Shown here in pieces: positions 11,637 through 25,442 of a stretch of 64,000 nt of DNA; the stretch's first letter is position 1; each line of letters begins with the position of its first letter. Origin of the DNA: Adineta steineri (taxonomy: Eukaryota; Rotifera; Eurotatoria; Adinetida; Adinetidae); NCBI GenBank assembly GCA_905250115.1, contig CAJNOI010000107.1, positions 102,144 to 166,143 of the forward strand, read 5' to 3'. A program made the translations under genes and the position numbers. Below the pieces are notes generated by a model, which worked only from the letters and a program-made list of their open reading frames with translations, ran no database searches and was not told the DNA's origin.

Positions 11637-14600
11637 ATGGTCCAATGGTTAATAATTATTCTTGTTTATAATTTTGCAATTCTTAAAGTTAGTTTTCATC
11701 CATTTCGTTCTTAATTATGTTTTAAATATATACATATTTTAGTTATCAGTAAGTGAAATAACACTTTCATTACGTTTACTTCATTATAAAAATCGTAATG
11801 GTTTAACATATGAAAATCGCCCGTGTGATACACGATATGAACATGATATCAATCATGATGGACGATGTGATACCGCTTTTTTATTTTGTCTTGTACGTTT
11901 ACCTTTTCAAAATCCACATAATTGTACATTAGGTGATCATTTTACGGGTTTGGTTGGTGGTGATGATATACATTTTATTGATATTGAACAACAACAAAAT
12001 GATAAAATTGACGCACAACAACGATCAACATCTTTACATAATTCTCTTTGGTTTCAACCCGTTATTCATTTTCATTTTAAATATCCGAAAGTAAATCTTT
12101 TTCATAATTTTCCATTTAAAATTTCTTCTCTCTATTCAGACAGGTATTGGTTTAATTGTTGAAGTTTTTGATGTTGATGATGAAAATAATCATACAATAC
12201 ATGATTCAATTGATTTTTATGGAAGAACATTACTTGATCTTAATATTTATCCATCATTTAATAAATCAAAAGCACAAAGAATTTATTTACGTAGTTTATT
12301 TGGTACTTATACGAATCTAACAGCAGATTTTTCAGTTGAGTTTAACATTTTTGTTCTAAATATATTTTTAACAATAACTTAATTTTAGCTTTATTGTTCA
12401 ACAAATTATTATGGAACTGATTGTGAAATATTTTGTTTACCAAATGAACAACGTTATGATTGTGATTTAAATACTGGACAAAAAATTTGTAAATATGGAT
12501 ATTTCGGACAAGATTGTTTAAGTGGTATGAAATAGTTTAGAAAGAAAGATAATTTTATTTTTATTCGCTTTTTGAAGAAGTTCTTGCTTGTGAAAATCAA
12601 CCATGTTTAAATAATGGTACATGTGTTGTATATCTTCGAAGTTATTTATGTCGATGTCAGAAAGGATTCACTGGACGATCTTGTGAGACTGGTAAATAAT
12701 CAGTAGATTTATTTTGTTTAATTTCATTAAAATCGATTCCTTTAGGAACAAAAATAAAAACTTTGGTATCGACATGTAATCGATTGAATTGTATTCATGG
12801 TGATTGTTTATCAAATGGAAAATGTCTATGTCATAATAGTTGGATATCAGAGAATTGTAATCAAAGTTTAACAATAAGTATGTTTATTTTGTCAGTTATA
12901 TAGAGATAAGATCAGAGGTAGACATAGGTCATAGTTCTACTATTTTCAACGTAAAATCTAAACGGAGAGAGGCATCATGCTCCACCCTCAGTACTTCCCT
13001 GTATTTAAATTCAAAATAATTATTTCAATTTTTATTTTTTTCAAACATAAATAGGAGAATCTGGTTGTGCTAGTCGTCCGTGTTTGCATAATTCAACATG
13101 TGAAACATTAACTGATGTAAATCCAACAACAGCTTATCGTTGTCATTGTCGATCAGGTTATAGTGGTCGTAACTGTGAAGTTGGTAAGATATGAAATATT
13201 TAAATTTACTTATTGATAATTCCTTTCTTTAATTATTTCTAAAATAAAGCTATTATTAATGCTTGTGAACGAACACCTTGTATTCATGGTCAATGTTTTA
13301 AAATTGATTTATATTCCGAAATTTGTGTTTGTAAAAGAAATTGGACTGGCATTGATTGCTCCCAATCATTATTAAGTACTACAGGTAAATAATTATTCGA
13401 ATTAATTCTATAGAATAATTTTTGTTTTGTTTTTTTTTAGTTTCTACAACAACTAGACCAACAATAACATCTGCAAAATTCATTCATACAACAAAACCAA
13501 TAAAAATTATTAATAGAAATCTTACTGATATGCATAATTATCTTAATTGGTTAAATACAAAATATATTATAAAGGAAAATATAAGTATATATGAACAACC
13601 TGTTACAACACCATTAAGTGCTCATAGTTTTAGTATGATTAACTTAAAACATATTATCCAATAGAAAATCTATTTTTTTTAGGATATACACCATGTATAA
13701 GTACACCATGTCTTCATAATTCAACTTGTGTTGCTCTATCTGAACATAAATATCAATGTATTTGTCCACCTTCATTTATTGGAATCTATTGTGAAATAGG
13801 TATGTAAATAAATAAATTATTTTTCTTTTCATAAATTTTTCTTCCTGCTTATTTCGATAGAAATTTTAAGAATAACAACTTTTCGTAAGTTTAGATTTAG
13901 AATAGAACTAGAAAAAAACCCAGCATGTTGAATCAAATCATTTTTTGTTTTATTAATTTAATTTAATTGTTTTTAATTATTAAAGAACAAAATCCATGTG
14001 AAAGTTCCCCTTGTCAACATCAAGGTTTTTGTATAACAAAACCCAGTCAACTTATTCAATGTATATGTCGCCCACATTATACCGGCAAATTTTGTGAATA
14101 TCCAGGTAAAATTTTTTCTTATTTCACAAATTATTTTTATACTTATACAATTTTTTCAGTCCCTTATTATTTACCGCCATATAATGACAAATGTAATCGT
14201 CCTTGTCTTAACGGTGGTTTCTGTCTGGTAAAAGAAAAATAAATTGATTCCAAAGAAAAATTTATTTTTTATTTAGCGTGATGAATCCAATCGAGAACAA
14301 TGTATTTGTAGACCACTCTACACAGGATTATATTGTGAATCAAAGAAGAATAATTGTACAAATAGTAGTGGTATGTTAGTTCGAATTCGATATATAATAC
14401 TTACGAGGGAACCTCACCAACTGTCCAATCGCTTTTCTAATAAGAACCATTGAGATAGAGGTTATCAACCATGCTGATTCCGAATATGAGCATGAGAAGT
14501 ATCCTTAGGCCTTTATAGAATGGTTTTGTAGAAAACCGGTTTCCAAAAACTACATACTTTTTACCACCCAGACAGACATAATCTTTAGAAAACGCGTAGA

Positions 14601-16554
14601 AACGCCTTTTTGTACGGTGGCCTATCCTTGAAACGCTGTTTGAACCCGTTTTTCTAAAGATCGTGCCTGTTTGGGTAGTAAAAAGTATGTGGTTTTTGGA
14701 AACCGGTTTTCTACAAAACCATTCTATAAAGGCCTAAAGACACTTATCATGCTCATATTCGGAATCAGCATGGTTGATAATCTCTATCCCAATGGTTTTT
14801 ATTAGAAAAGCGATTGGACAGTTGGTGCGATTCCCTCGTTCGTTATTTGAAACTGCCTGTATATCACTTTCAAGTAAGAGTTGTAGAATTAGTGGCATAA
14901 CTAGGGGTGGACTAGCTTTCAAGGGTATCGCGTAACACATGAATATTTTATACAGCATATATATGATCCACTAGTCGTAAGATAAAACTTGACATATCAT
15001 TTTCTGTATTCCAAAAAACCGAAATAGACATAACAAAGAACGTAATAAATAAAATTGTTACTATAAAAGTACATCGTAAGTAATTATAAAATTTAATTTT
15101 AAGAATTGATATGGTATGACAGGAAATGTTAGACCGAGAAAAATTTTCATAATGAAAAAAATATGATTTAAAAATAGTTCTAACATCATTTGACAAAAAG
15201 AATTAATATTTTCATTATTTTTTTAAATATTCATCAGACTAATAGAATGAATCGATCAACTAGATTTTAATATATGTAAATAGTTTTATTTATCAGGGGC
15301 ACTTTTACATGACATTTTCATGACATATTTGAGAGGAGAAAAAAACTTTTAGGTCAAATATTGTTCCGAAGTTAAAGATATTCGTCGATATGAAAAATAT
15401 CTTAAAGTTTCTCATGTGAAACATGATAAAAATAAAAGAACATATTTATAATCGCATGAATTCACTTCATATATGATAATTTAAAATTGTAAAACTATAA
15501 AGAACATCTTGACATATATAATAATTATATAAAACATTGTTATCTCAAGTCTATATATTCTTCAGATATTTTTAGTATAGAAATCTTTTACGCATAGATA
15601 AAAACTTGAAATTTTAAAGATTTTTTAGCATCTGAAGAAGTATTCTCATTAGATAATACTTTATCATATTTTCCGTGTCAAATCCATAGAGATTACATTA
15701 ATACCTATTCTTCCAGCCACTAGATTTTATTTAATTAAAACTAAATCAATTCTTTTGAAAAAAATAAGATGTAATTAAAGATATTTTATATAATTAAACG
15801 ACGCAATACGATAGACGATGGAGTTATTTGTTTTTATACTCAAATGATGTCTAATCGATATATTTTAATGAACATAAATAATCCTCTTTTACTGACTTAC
15901 AATCGATAGTTTTAAATAGAAAACAACTTCTGAATACTCATGTTTTCCAGATTTATTTTAATATAAAAGAAAAAAAAGAAAAAGTACATTTGTATTCAAG
16001 AGTCTTTTATTAATTAGATTTATCATGTAATATTGATCCATGTAAATCAAATCCATGTTTATCAAATGGTACATGTCATTCATTATTATCTTCAAAAAAT
16101 TATACTTGTTCATGTTTGGAACAATATTCTGGCGGACGATGTGAAATAAATATAAATTCCACTTCAAGAATAGCTCTATCGAGTGATACGAATGGAAATT
16201 CCGATGATGATAATACATATAATCTTTGGCCACTAGCTATTGTATTTGGTTATGTATTTTCTTTAATGTTAGTTTTTATAGTAATCTGGTTTCTATGGTA
16301 AAATTTCATTTATTTATGTTTTCATTTCAAATATTTCCTTTTATTATTGAAGGTATGGTTTAACACTTCGTCCACAATCATATACTCCTTATGGTGAACG
16401 TGTTAGTGAACGATATCAACCATATCGTTTAGGTGTTAGTAATCCACTTTTTTTTACAAATCAAGAATATATTACACCTATATCAAAAACATTTTTAACA
16501 CCACCAACAACAATATCAAATCTTGATCAATGGACACGAACACTAACTCGTTAA
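11637..16554 (+). CDS. Notch-ligand-like protein (MNNL-DSL-EGF x8-TM)
   Basis: Fifteen exons (11637-11687, 11743-12090, 12140-12334, 12389-12524, 12578-12691, 12746-12877, 13055-13183, 13250-13384, 13441-13632, 13683-13799, 13986-14105, 14160-14227, 14277-14370, 16018-16297, 16353-16554) give about 770 residues. In order: signal peptide; MNNL/C2-like domain with C-D and F-C-L motifs; a DSL domain starting Y-C-S-T-N-Y-Y-G-T-D-C with its six cysteines; EGF1-4; a Thr/Ser-rich linker (13441-13632); EGF5-8; one transmembrane helix (about 16225-16297); a short cytosolic tail. This is the layout of Delta/Jagged ligands, which sit on the cell surface and activate Notch. There is no Jagged-type C-rich domain, so Delta-like is the better label. 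The exon 9 donor could be 13633 or 13618; both keep phase. Confidence 0.9.
14403..14839. mobile_element. MITE-like element with long terminal inverted repeats
   Basis: Two arms of about 190 bp (14403-14592 and 14649-14839) are near-perfect reverse complements, leaving a 56-bp centre. Ends read ACGAGGGAA and TTCCCTCGT. Shared blocks include CAACTGTCCAATCGC, AACCATGCTGATTCC and AACCGGTTT. There is no ORF, so it is non-autonomous. It lies in the longest intron (14371-16017) of the Notch-ligand gene. No unambiguous target-site duplication was found, so the superfamily cannot be named. The sequence is visibly less AT-rich than its surroundings. Confidence 0.85.
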
Positions 16555-16750
16555 GATGATTTCAAGAAAAAGAAAAAAGAATAGACTAATAAAAAAAAAC
16601 AATCTAAAGAATTATTATATGCTTGATTTTTTTTTCTTCTTTTCTCTTGTTTTCTCATGAGTACTATGTACACATAAAATGAAAAAAAAAATTGAACAGC
16701 AACAGTAAAATTAGATGAGCAACAAGAAAAAAAGAAATACATGATTATCA

Positions 16751-19700
16751 TCACCAAAAATCGTCTTCTTCCGATAGTGGTTTATTATTTTTATTGGAAT
16801 GTTTGCCTGTTCGATCAATTTCTGATGCTGAGCTTGGTTCAGAATATTCACGAATAATTTTTACTGGAGCTTTATTCATTGGTGGTGGTGAAAATGAACT
16901 ACTATCTTCACTCTAAAATTACAACAAATTGTCAAGAAGAAAATAAAAACAAAAAAAAAGTTTTCTAACCTTTTCTTGTTCAGGATTTTCCATAATATTA
17001 TCAATTATAGATCCTGGTGAATTCGTTCGAACTAAAAAAAAAGTAATAGATGTAGAAAACGAATGATTTTGATTTTAATAATACCTAAATTAGTTTGATG
17101 ATTATCACGGCCAGCAGGTGATACTGTTCTTGCTAATGTTGTATAAACATCAGCTAGATAAAACAAAAAATAATTCATTAATTTGTTTTTTGTGTTTCGT
17201 AGAATTATTTTACCTGATTGTTGTCGACTTATTTTTCTATTATTACCACTACTAGTTGATGATGTTGATGAAGATGATGATGATAATGATATTTGTTGAC
17301 TTTCCATAACAACTGGTGTTCTCATATCAGGATGTTCAAGAATATTTGGTACACTACCAGTACCACTATTATTTTCATTTGTATTTATTGGTTTTGTATT
17401 TATTAATGAACGTCGTGAACTTTTATTATCAAATGTTGATGGTTTAATTGTTATTTCAGGATGTTCAAAGATACGATCATCACTATGAGAAAATGTTTTA
17501 TGTCTATTATTTGTTCCATTTTTTGATGCTAATAAACTCCTAAAATAATAAATATATATTAATTTCAATTTAAAATCTTTCATGAGTGTAAAATTTGAAT
17601 ATAAAAAATCTCGGTATGATCTCAAGTTGTATGGATTCTAATTCGATGGACTCAAAGAACAGTTTCATTAGTAACTTCTATTTATCATATCCTAATTTTA
17701 GCCTATAAGAACCTAAAGATAAGATTTTACGGAATTCCGTCTAACTTTTTCTTTATATTTTCCTAATCCAGGATTACATTCGTATAGATGATGAGATTTC
17801 ATTTTGTGATTAGGGTGTATATATATAGTATCAGATATAAATAGAACTGAAAGACAACAAAAATAGCTTTCTAGTACTTTATATCGCCTGTGGAAATATA
17901 TTAGATAATTGAACTATCGATCTCTCTTCTAATCATACGCACTAATAACATATCAAGTACGCATAAAAAAAGATACAAACATCTTGACCTATTATAATAG
18001 TCTAATTTTCTAATGAATAGCTATTTTTTGAACATTGTAAAATCTATGCTTCTCACTTATGTTTATTAACAATTTTTTTTAAAAATAACTAAACTTACTC
18101 AGATAAATTAATTAATGGTTGATCTTTATTCCAATTAAATTTATGTGTATGTGAGTTAATATCTTGCAATGATGTTGATGCAGGCATTGTATTTGTATTT
18201 ATTGTTGTTCCTTGTATTTGTGTATTTAATTTTACAGTCGGCACACGTCTTGTTGATGAATAATCAATTTCTATTACATAATAAAAAGAAAGAATGTAGA
18301 ATGAATAAAAAAGAATCCAGCTGTTATTATTTCGTTTTTAATGATAAGTTATCTTTGACACGTATGGTGGTATTAAAGAAAAATATTTATTGATATTAAC
18401 AAAGATTCGAGAAAAAAAAACTTATTATTAGAAAGAAGAGAAAAAAAATACCATCTGTGATTTAAATAATAACTTTTTAAGACTAAAATTAAACGACATA
18501 AAAGGGCACACCCACATAAGAGAAGAAAGAACAAGATAATATTTCTATATACATTCTTATTGTGATCATGCTAATAATTTTTTGTGTAAAGAGGAATGAT
18601 TTGTTTTTTTTCTATTTATATATTGTAAAAAAATGCACCTAACACTGATATCTATGCATACATTGAATAATGATGATGTGAGGTGTGAAAGAAAGTCGAT
18701 CCTTTTCCTTTTTTGCGTTCTAAATATTTTCTAGAACTATGACGAAGGGTCGTCTAAAAAAACATTCCTCTCCCTTTGAATGTAAGATTATATTTTTTTA
18801 AAAAAACAATATACCTTACATACTAGAATTATTCACACATTTTTATGTATGAGTCTTATGCTGATATATGTTTCTTAAGAAAGAAAAGAAGGATAGTCTT
18901 ATGAATAAGTTATGTTCTTTCTTTGCATAGAATGTCTATCACTGATAATTTCTTTTTTTCTTCATATACTTCTATGAAGATGACTTTTCTCTATAGTTTT
19001 GATGAGACAAAAAGAAAAAATAGTGACAGTAATCGTCTTCGATTCAACGTTATGGAAAGATAAAAAGCTTGTCGAGGGTAAGAATGTGCACGACCATTGA
19101 ATAATGACATGAAAGAAGAAGAAGAAAAAAAAAAAAAGAAAAAAACTTTTCTTTTGATATAAATAGGAATCAAGAAATCCTCTTTGATTCATTTTGTTGG
19201 AAGAGAGAGAAAGAAAAAAAATCTGTGTTGTGCCTACACGGAAATAACTGTAAAATGACAGGATGACATTATGCATTTTATGTTCCGTTTTTTCTTCATT
19301 TATTAAGTAAAAAATATATATATACATGTTTACAAATATATTTTTTTTCGAAAAAAGTTTCATTGATTAACTTAAATTAAAAACGGAAAATACTATAAAC
19401 AGATCGATAGATACAGGAAACTAATAATTTGCTTTTTGAATACTTTATAAATAGAATACTTCAAGTTGTTTTTCAAGAAAAATAATGACTAAAAATAAGA
19501 AGTTTCTTAAGTCGTTGTAATCGAACTTATTTAACATATCAATAACATTCTCTATTGTTTCTTACGATTCAATCAATGTATATTTTTAATGTAAAGACGA
19601 TTACTATTATTATTATTTCTCTCCGTGTTGACTCGTTCCGTCAATACTTGTCGTCTTTCTTTTCTTTTCTTTTTCTTTATCTTTTGTCTTCTGCTCCGCA

Positions 19701-22700
19701 AGATCGAAAATAATCAGGATGAGTAAAAAACACAAAGATCTTCTTTTCTCTCGTTCTTAACTCAATTAAATAAGACATGATGAAAAGAAAAATGTTGTTC
19801 AAAAACAATGATATACTTTTCTATTATAGATAGTTTTTGATCATCAATAATAATAAAAAACATACCGTATAACATTCTATAAAATATGGGTAAATAAGTA
19901 TCAAATAAAATATCACTTTTCTATTGTTTATATGGTTTCCTTTTTTTATAATGCTTGAATAACATGAAAAAACAAAATGTTCATCCAAGACATCAATTCA
20001 CTTCCGCAATCAACTCAACTATTCTATAGATAGACGACGAATCTATTCTTCTTTATGTGTCAATCAAATATTGTATAACAGTTATATATATAAACGAGAA
20101 TATTGTTCGAAGTTACTCGTATAAAATACCTTAAGGCTAAATCTTTCTATTTAAACAGTTGATTTTTACATTTGATTTATATGGAAATACTAAATCTTCT
20201 ATCTAATAATAGACGAGACATAGGAAAAACTCTCAATAGTAATAGAATTTAATAATGTATGTTAACAAGTTAGAATTACAAACATGATCAGAACGACATT
20301 TTCGCGTCTATGTTTTTTCTATATTTTAGTTATTAGGAAATTTTACAGTCTAGTAGTATATCGTGAGACTATTTTTGGGGGATTTATTTGACGTCAACGG
20401 AAGCTCGCTGAAGATTTTAATTAAATTATTCAACCAAAAGGCTTCTTTATTCTCATCTATCTTATGCAGGAAATCGGGTAAATATGAGATTTGCTTGATA
20501 TATTATAGAACTTACTTGGATTTGATAGAAGCATTAGGTACTAGAATATATAAATATATAAAAAATCGTTCATTCAATAATAGATAGTGAATATATACGA
20601 ATGCGCGATTCAGAAAAACGGTCAAAAGAAAATGATAGACAAGGAAAAAGATTGTAGATTTCTCTTTTTTTTCTTCTCCTACTCTTTTTCTCTATCGTTC
20701 TTTCCACTTTTTCATCGTTAGAAAAGAGAAAGAAAAAAAAAGCAAAAAAAAAATGATGTGTATATCTACGTTGTTTGAAAAAAAAAGAAGAAAAGATAGA
20801 ACTAGCAGTCGGTACATCAAGTTTAAAAGAAAGGTTATAAATTAAATATATATGCAACGCTTCTTCTTCTTCTTTCATTTCAAATTACTGATTACTCTTT
20901 TTGTACTAACAAACCTGTTTGACTAGTGGTAGAAATGAAAATAAAGAATGATTTTTATATCTAACGCCATACAGTACACGCGTGTTAGAATGAATGAAAT
21001 AAATAAACGCCCATTAAATTTAGACATAACATGAATACATACACGCACCTTTTCAATATGCAACGTCATTCGATGTAATAATGATTAAGTAGCGAAAGAA
21101 TAGAAGAAGAGGAGAAAAAAAAGCATACAATAGAGAAATAGATAGACGCCTCTCATATATTGCACGCTTTTACTAAAAGTACAGAATGTAAACAAACACG
21201 CATCTAATATAATGACTAATAAGTAAACTAAAAAAAACTAAAATAGACCATCATGTTTGATTAGCAGAGCTAAAACAACTGTCTCTGTCAGACACTCTTA
21301 CTTCTATTTTTGTTTTATTATTTTGTTATATTTAACTCATACGTTATATGTAAGAGTCTCCCTCTCTCTCTCTCTCTCTCTCTTTCTTCATCAATAAAAA
21401 TAAAACAGAATAAAAAACCTCTTTGATAATTGAGTTGTCCTTAATGACTTTGCGGTTACCTGTTGGTTGTAAATTATTTATATGTGAAGTTTTAGTCATA
21501 ATACGATGTTGGTAGTCACGATAACTTTCTTCAACTCTCTAAAAGTACAATATTATAAAAATAATTTTACTAAAATTTTCAACCAACTTCAGCTTCACGA
21601 TCAAGTTCATGCATACGTAATTTTGCATCTTCAATAAATTGATTATAATTTGATGATGTTGAATATCGACTTTGATTTAACTGAACATCACTTGCTGATT
21701 TTATAATATGAGATAAATAATCGCCACCATGATTACTTGCAAAACGACCATTAAAACTTTTTTAGAGAAAAAATAAAATCATTTTTTTGCTCGAAAGAAA
21801 TATTTACTAAGGTTCTGGTTCATTCGACGATTGTAATAAAGCAATTTGTGTTTTTAAATCAACTAATTCATCATTAACAACTTTTTGACCAACAACTTGA
21901 TTATCGAGAACATTTTTCAATTCACGCACAATTCCTTTCTAGCAAAACCAAAAACGCAATAGAAAAGAATTTCTATGTTTTTTTCCTATACTTACTGAAT
22001 TACTTAATCGTTCATGCGGTGATGAACTACTACTATCATAATGATGTCGATCTTTAAATATCGAAAATAAGAAAAAAAGATTTTTTTAAGAAATTTTACA
22101 TACGAGAACGTTGTGATCGACTAATCAATATGAAATAAATAAATTCAAAAGATAAAATTATATATATTTCGTTTTACCTTGTTGTATTATTCATTTGTGA
22201 TTTTAAAACAGCATTCTCTTCTCGAATTGATTGATAATCAAATACCTAAATAAATAAAATCATCTTTTGTTTTCTCTCCGACAGTTAGTTTCTGCATATA
22301 ATTCAAGATTATTTATAACTAGAGAAATATGAGAACAAGCCCGAAGAAAATATAACATTCGTCAACTGAATGAACTATAAACAAACATTTATAAGGTTAT
22401 TTATATTCAACGTAACGATAATACTAAGATCGTGATTGAGGAGAAAAAAACTGAAAGTGCACCGGAACCAAGATCGAGGCCATTAAAAAAAAGTTACCGG
22501 AGCTAAAGCCCAAAAAAATTAAAAGTACACAGAACGGAACCGGAATTATGGCTATTAAAACAAGATTACCGAAAACAAAAAAAATTGATTGTATATATGT
22601 CTAGCCATGACAGATCTCGAGATAGAACTGTCATGATATCGATATTAATCTATACATGTTATCAATGATTTCAAATTATCTATTAAAGATTATTCTGTAT

Positions 22701-24956
22701 TCCATCCGCTAAAATAATTTTGTTCTTCTGAATTTTTAGTTTTAGATTTACTTGTTTAGCTTTTTCACGTAAAATTTCGTTTTCACTTTGAAGAACTTTA
22801 AGTTCACTGTGTAAACGATGTATTTTTGACTAGAAAAACAAATAAATACATTAATATTATTTTCATTAGAAGTATACATCAGCTTCCGAATAATGTTTTC
22901 GCATTGATACAACTTCTGTTTTAGTTTGTTCAGCTGTTAAACGTTCTTCACTAAGTCGTCTTGCTTCTTCTATTCATTTAAAAAAAAAACAGAAAATGAT
23001 GATATTATTTTAAATAATTTCCTATTTCACCTTGATTTCTCATTTCAATTAATTGTAAATTTTTATTTCGTTCATTAAATTGTTGTTCAATTTCAAGTCG
23101 TAATCTAATATGATAATAAAAATATTTTCATAGATATATATATATAATTATAATAAATATAGACTTGTTTAATTTCATTTGTACTTGTTGATCAACATGT
23201 ACTTCAGTATTTGATAATACTACTTCTCGTTTACGTATATCATCATCAAGACGTTTTACACGATCAGCTTCTAATGTTAAAGATCTAAATATATATACAT
23301 GAACTGTAATGTATTCTATTGAAGATATTACTTAGATTTCTTGATAAAATAACTAACATTATGATAAAAAAGATATCACGCATATGCTTTTGTTTTCTAT
23401 CTATATGTAGTAGATGTAATAAACTACAATGAATTGATCTAACGTAGACTTTAAACTCAATCACATTCATTTTTGACCTTTTCTTCCAGTACATTACTCA
23501 TAAAAGCAAAGGTTTTCACATAGGTTAATTCGATTCTAACGATCTCGAAAAGCCTATTAACCTATAACTAACGTAATAAATATGAATTTATATGGTACAA
23601 GAACTGCTAAGTCAATAGTAATAAATGTACTGGAATAAGACTAAATATATTACCGTTCTCGTAATTCGAGATTTCTTTGATTTTCTGTTTCTCGAAGTTT
23701 CATTGCTTTTAATTCATCAAGAAATGCTTGTCGTTGTGCATATAATTCTCGTTTTTCATTCTATAATGGAAAAACGAATAAATCATAAAAATATAAAGAA
23801 TTATTGAACAAACCTCAAGTTCAACTTTAAATCGATCTCCTATACGCATCTCTTTTTCATTTAATGTTTCGTGTTTTGATTTATAAAGTGTTTCAAGCTG
23901 AAAAGCAAAAACAAAGATATTAAAACTTAATCATATTTATATACTTCTTTTCGAAGTGATTGTAATTCCACTTGACATTTACGACGTTCATCTTCACGAA
24001 TTTTTTTTATTTCGTTGTCACGAAATTGATCCATCTAAATAATATCTTTTCTTTTATTCATGTATAGAAAAAAAATCAAATTTACTTGTTGTTGAAGACT
24101 TTCTTTTGTTCTTAATTCGATGTTTTTCTGAAATAATAATAATTTTTCTTCTGTTGATAGATTATGTATAGATGTTAAATCATCACGACGATTGCTATAC
24201 ATCGCATCAAGATTATTTAATTTCTCATCTAAATAAAATACTTGTTATTGAAGAAAATCACAAGCAGCGATAACTAACCAAGAGTTGATCCAGCAATCGA
24301 ACCAGCCCATAAATCATTAGCTGTTTGTGTTCCACTACTTTGCCATGAACCTGGTAACCATGATGCTATACATGTTAACATAGACATTAATAGACTTGTA
24401 TGACCATTAATTTCACTATTTGATTTCTGATTACAAAAAAAAACGAAAAATTATAAATGAAAAAATTTCTTTTGAATATTCTTACAATTTTCTTATAAAA
24501 AGTTGATTCTGTTGATATATTAAGTAGACGAAGAATTTCTTCATCTGACATTATCTAAATATAAGAAGTAAAATTAATTTCTATTTAAAATAATCATAAT
24601 TATTTAAATATACTTTATAATCGTTAATATTTGCTTCAGGTATAAAAACACTTGTTGTATAATCATATTTTTGTCCTTGAAAATAATCTACAATCAATGC
24701 ATTAAGTGCACGAACAAGAAGTGTAGGTTGTACAGTTGAAGATGAAAATCGAATTTGATCATCAAGACCACCACGTAACTCATGAATTAAACGACCGCGT
24801 AGATGAGACTAAAATACCTCGATAAGTAAAATATTATATTTAATAATAAATTCGATCTACTTTGGTATTATCAACAATTCCTTTTGATTTCATCAAATCA
24901 AATAATTTGATTCGAAGATCTCGACCGCTAAGCCCATTTTGTTCAACAGTCGTCAT
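16751..24956 (-). CDS. OFD1: OFD1 homologue (LisH, coiled-coil centriolar protein)
   Basis: A gene of many exons starting at ATG 24956. First exons: 24956-24861, then one from 24808. The N-terminus carries a LisH motif (L-R-G-R-L-I-H-E-L) and then D-Y-F-Q-G-Q-K-Y-D-Y-T-T-S-V-F-x-P-E, which matches the OFD1 signature closely. Next come M-S-D-E-E-I-L-R-L-L and S-T-F-Y-K-K-I, and a loop with W-L-P-G-S-W. Many short exons encode Glu/Lys/Gln-rich coiled coil (about 24230-21460). The Ser/Thr-rich C-terminal exons (18270-16751) end E-E-D-D-F-W before TGA at 16753-16751. OFD1 caps the distal centriole and is needed for cilium formation. A 3.2-kb intron (18271-21459) separates coiled coil from tail. 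Internal exon edges were read by eye, so a few could be shifted. Confidence 0.88.
18505..18520. repeat. Single C-rich telomere-like arm in the OFD1 intron
   Basis: GGCACACCCACATAAG has the same core as the C-arms of the other hairpin copies, but no G-rich partner was seen within 100 bp. It may be a half-copy or chance. Confidence 0.3.
21362..21383. repeat. (CT)n microsatellite
   Basis: About eleven uninterrupted CT units in the OFD1 long intron, just upstream (plus-strand sense) of the exon at 21460. In the transcript it reads as (GA)n. Confidence 0.9.
22453..22586. repeat. Diverged tandem duplication of about 67 bp in an OFD1 intron
   Basis: Two adjacent units (22453-22520 and 22521-22586) share GAAAGTGCAC/AAAAGTACAC, GGAACC, GGC-ATTAAAA, GTTACCG/ATTACCG and a terminal AAAAAAATT. 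Identity is moderate with small indels. There is no ORF in either unit. Confidence 0.6.
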
Positions 24957-25442
24957 GTTTTAAACGAACCTTGGAAAGTAGAAATGAATCCAGTTACATG
25001 GCACAAAACCACAACTACCATACTCGAGTCGTTACCTATCACAATGCCTCTATTCAGTGTTAATCTTATATATATTTCCTTTCATCGATATTGGTTCAAT
25101 TTTAACCAATCAATAAATTATTTGGTTAAAGAGAAAAAGAAAAAAACAAATTGATCTTTATGATCTATTAAAATGATTCTTAGAGATTCGATAGATATAT
25201 AATTATTTCGAATGGTTACATAATCAGATTTTTATAACATAGAAATATTTGATAGAAAAAAAAGGGCAGGTGACTCAATGAGATTTATCTTTAATACATA
25301 TAGTATTCGAGGTCTACTTTCTTCAGGTATATAAAAATAAAACTATCTCTGCATTCTTATCATATCACTTGTTCTTTATTGATACAGACTTTAATACTGC
25401 TCTTTTTTTATAGTTGTTGCCAACGTCGAGAAGAGGCAAACT
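24957..25442. promoter_or_regulatory. Shared divergent promoter region, OFD1 / C45-family gene
   Basis: Only 486 bp separate the divergent start codons of OFD1 (minus) and the C45-type acyltransferase gene (plus). A TATA-like TATATAAAAAT lies near 25328, about 115 bp before the plus-strand ATG. A short symmetric GTTGCCAAC lies at about 25416-25424. No proven factor site can be named; the interval is assigned by geometry. Confidence 0.45.

Larger units (their letters stand above)
18271..21459. other. Long intron of the OFD1 homologue
   Basis: A 3.2-kb intron between the exon ending at 21460 (donor GTAACC) and the exon starting at 18270 (acceptor ATTACATAG-like on the plus strand complement). 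It holds a (CT)n tract at 21362-21383 and a single CACACCCACA arm at 18507-18516. Its purine- or pyrimidine-rich tracts produce spurious reading frames on both strands. No nested gene is supported. Confidence 0.7.

Noticed and set aside
18962-19363. 133-codon minus frame and other Phe/Lys-rich frames in the OFD1 intron
   Set aside because: Poly-Phe runs come from purine/pyrimidine tracts; the interval is cleanly bounded by OFD1 splice sites.
23480-23640. 12-bp inverted match TTCCAGTACATT/AATGTACTGGAA in an OFD1 intron
   Set aside because: Similarity stops after about 12 bases, too short to call an element.
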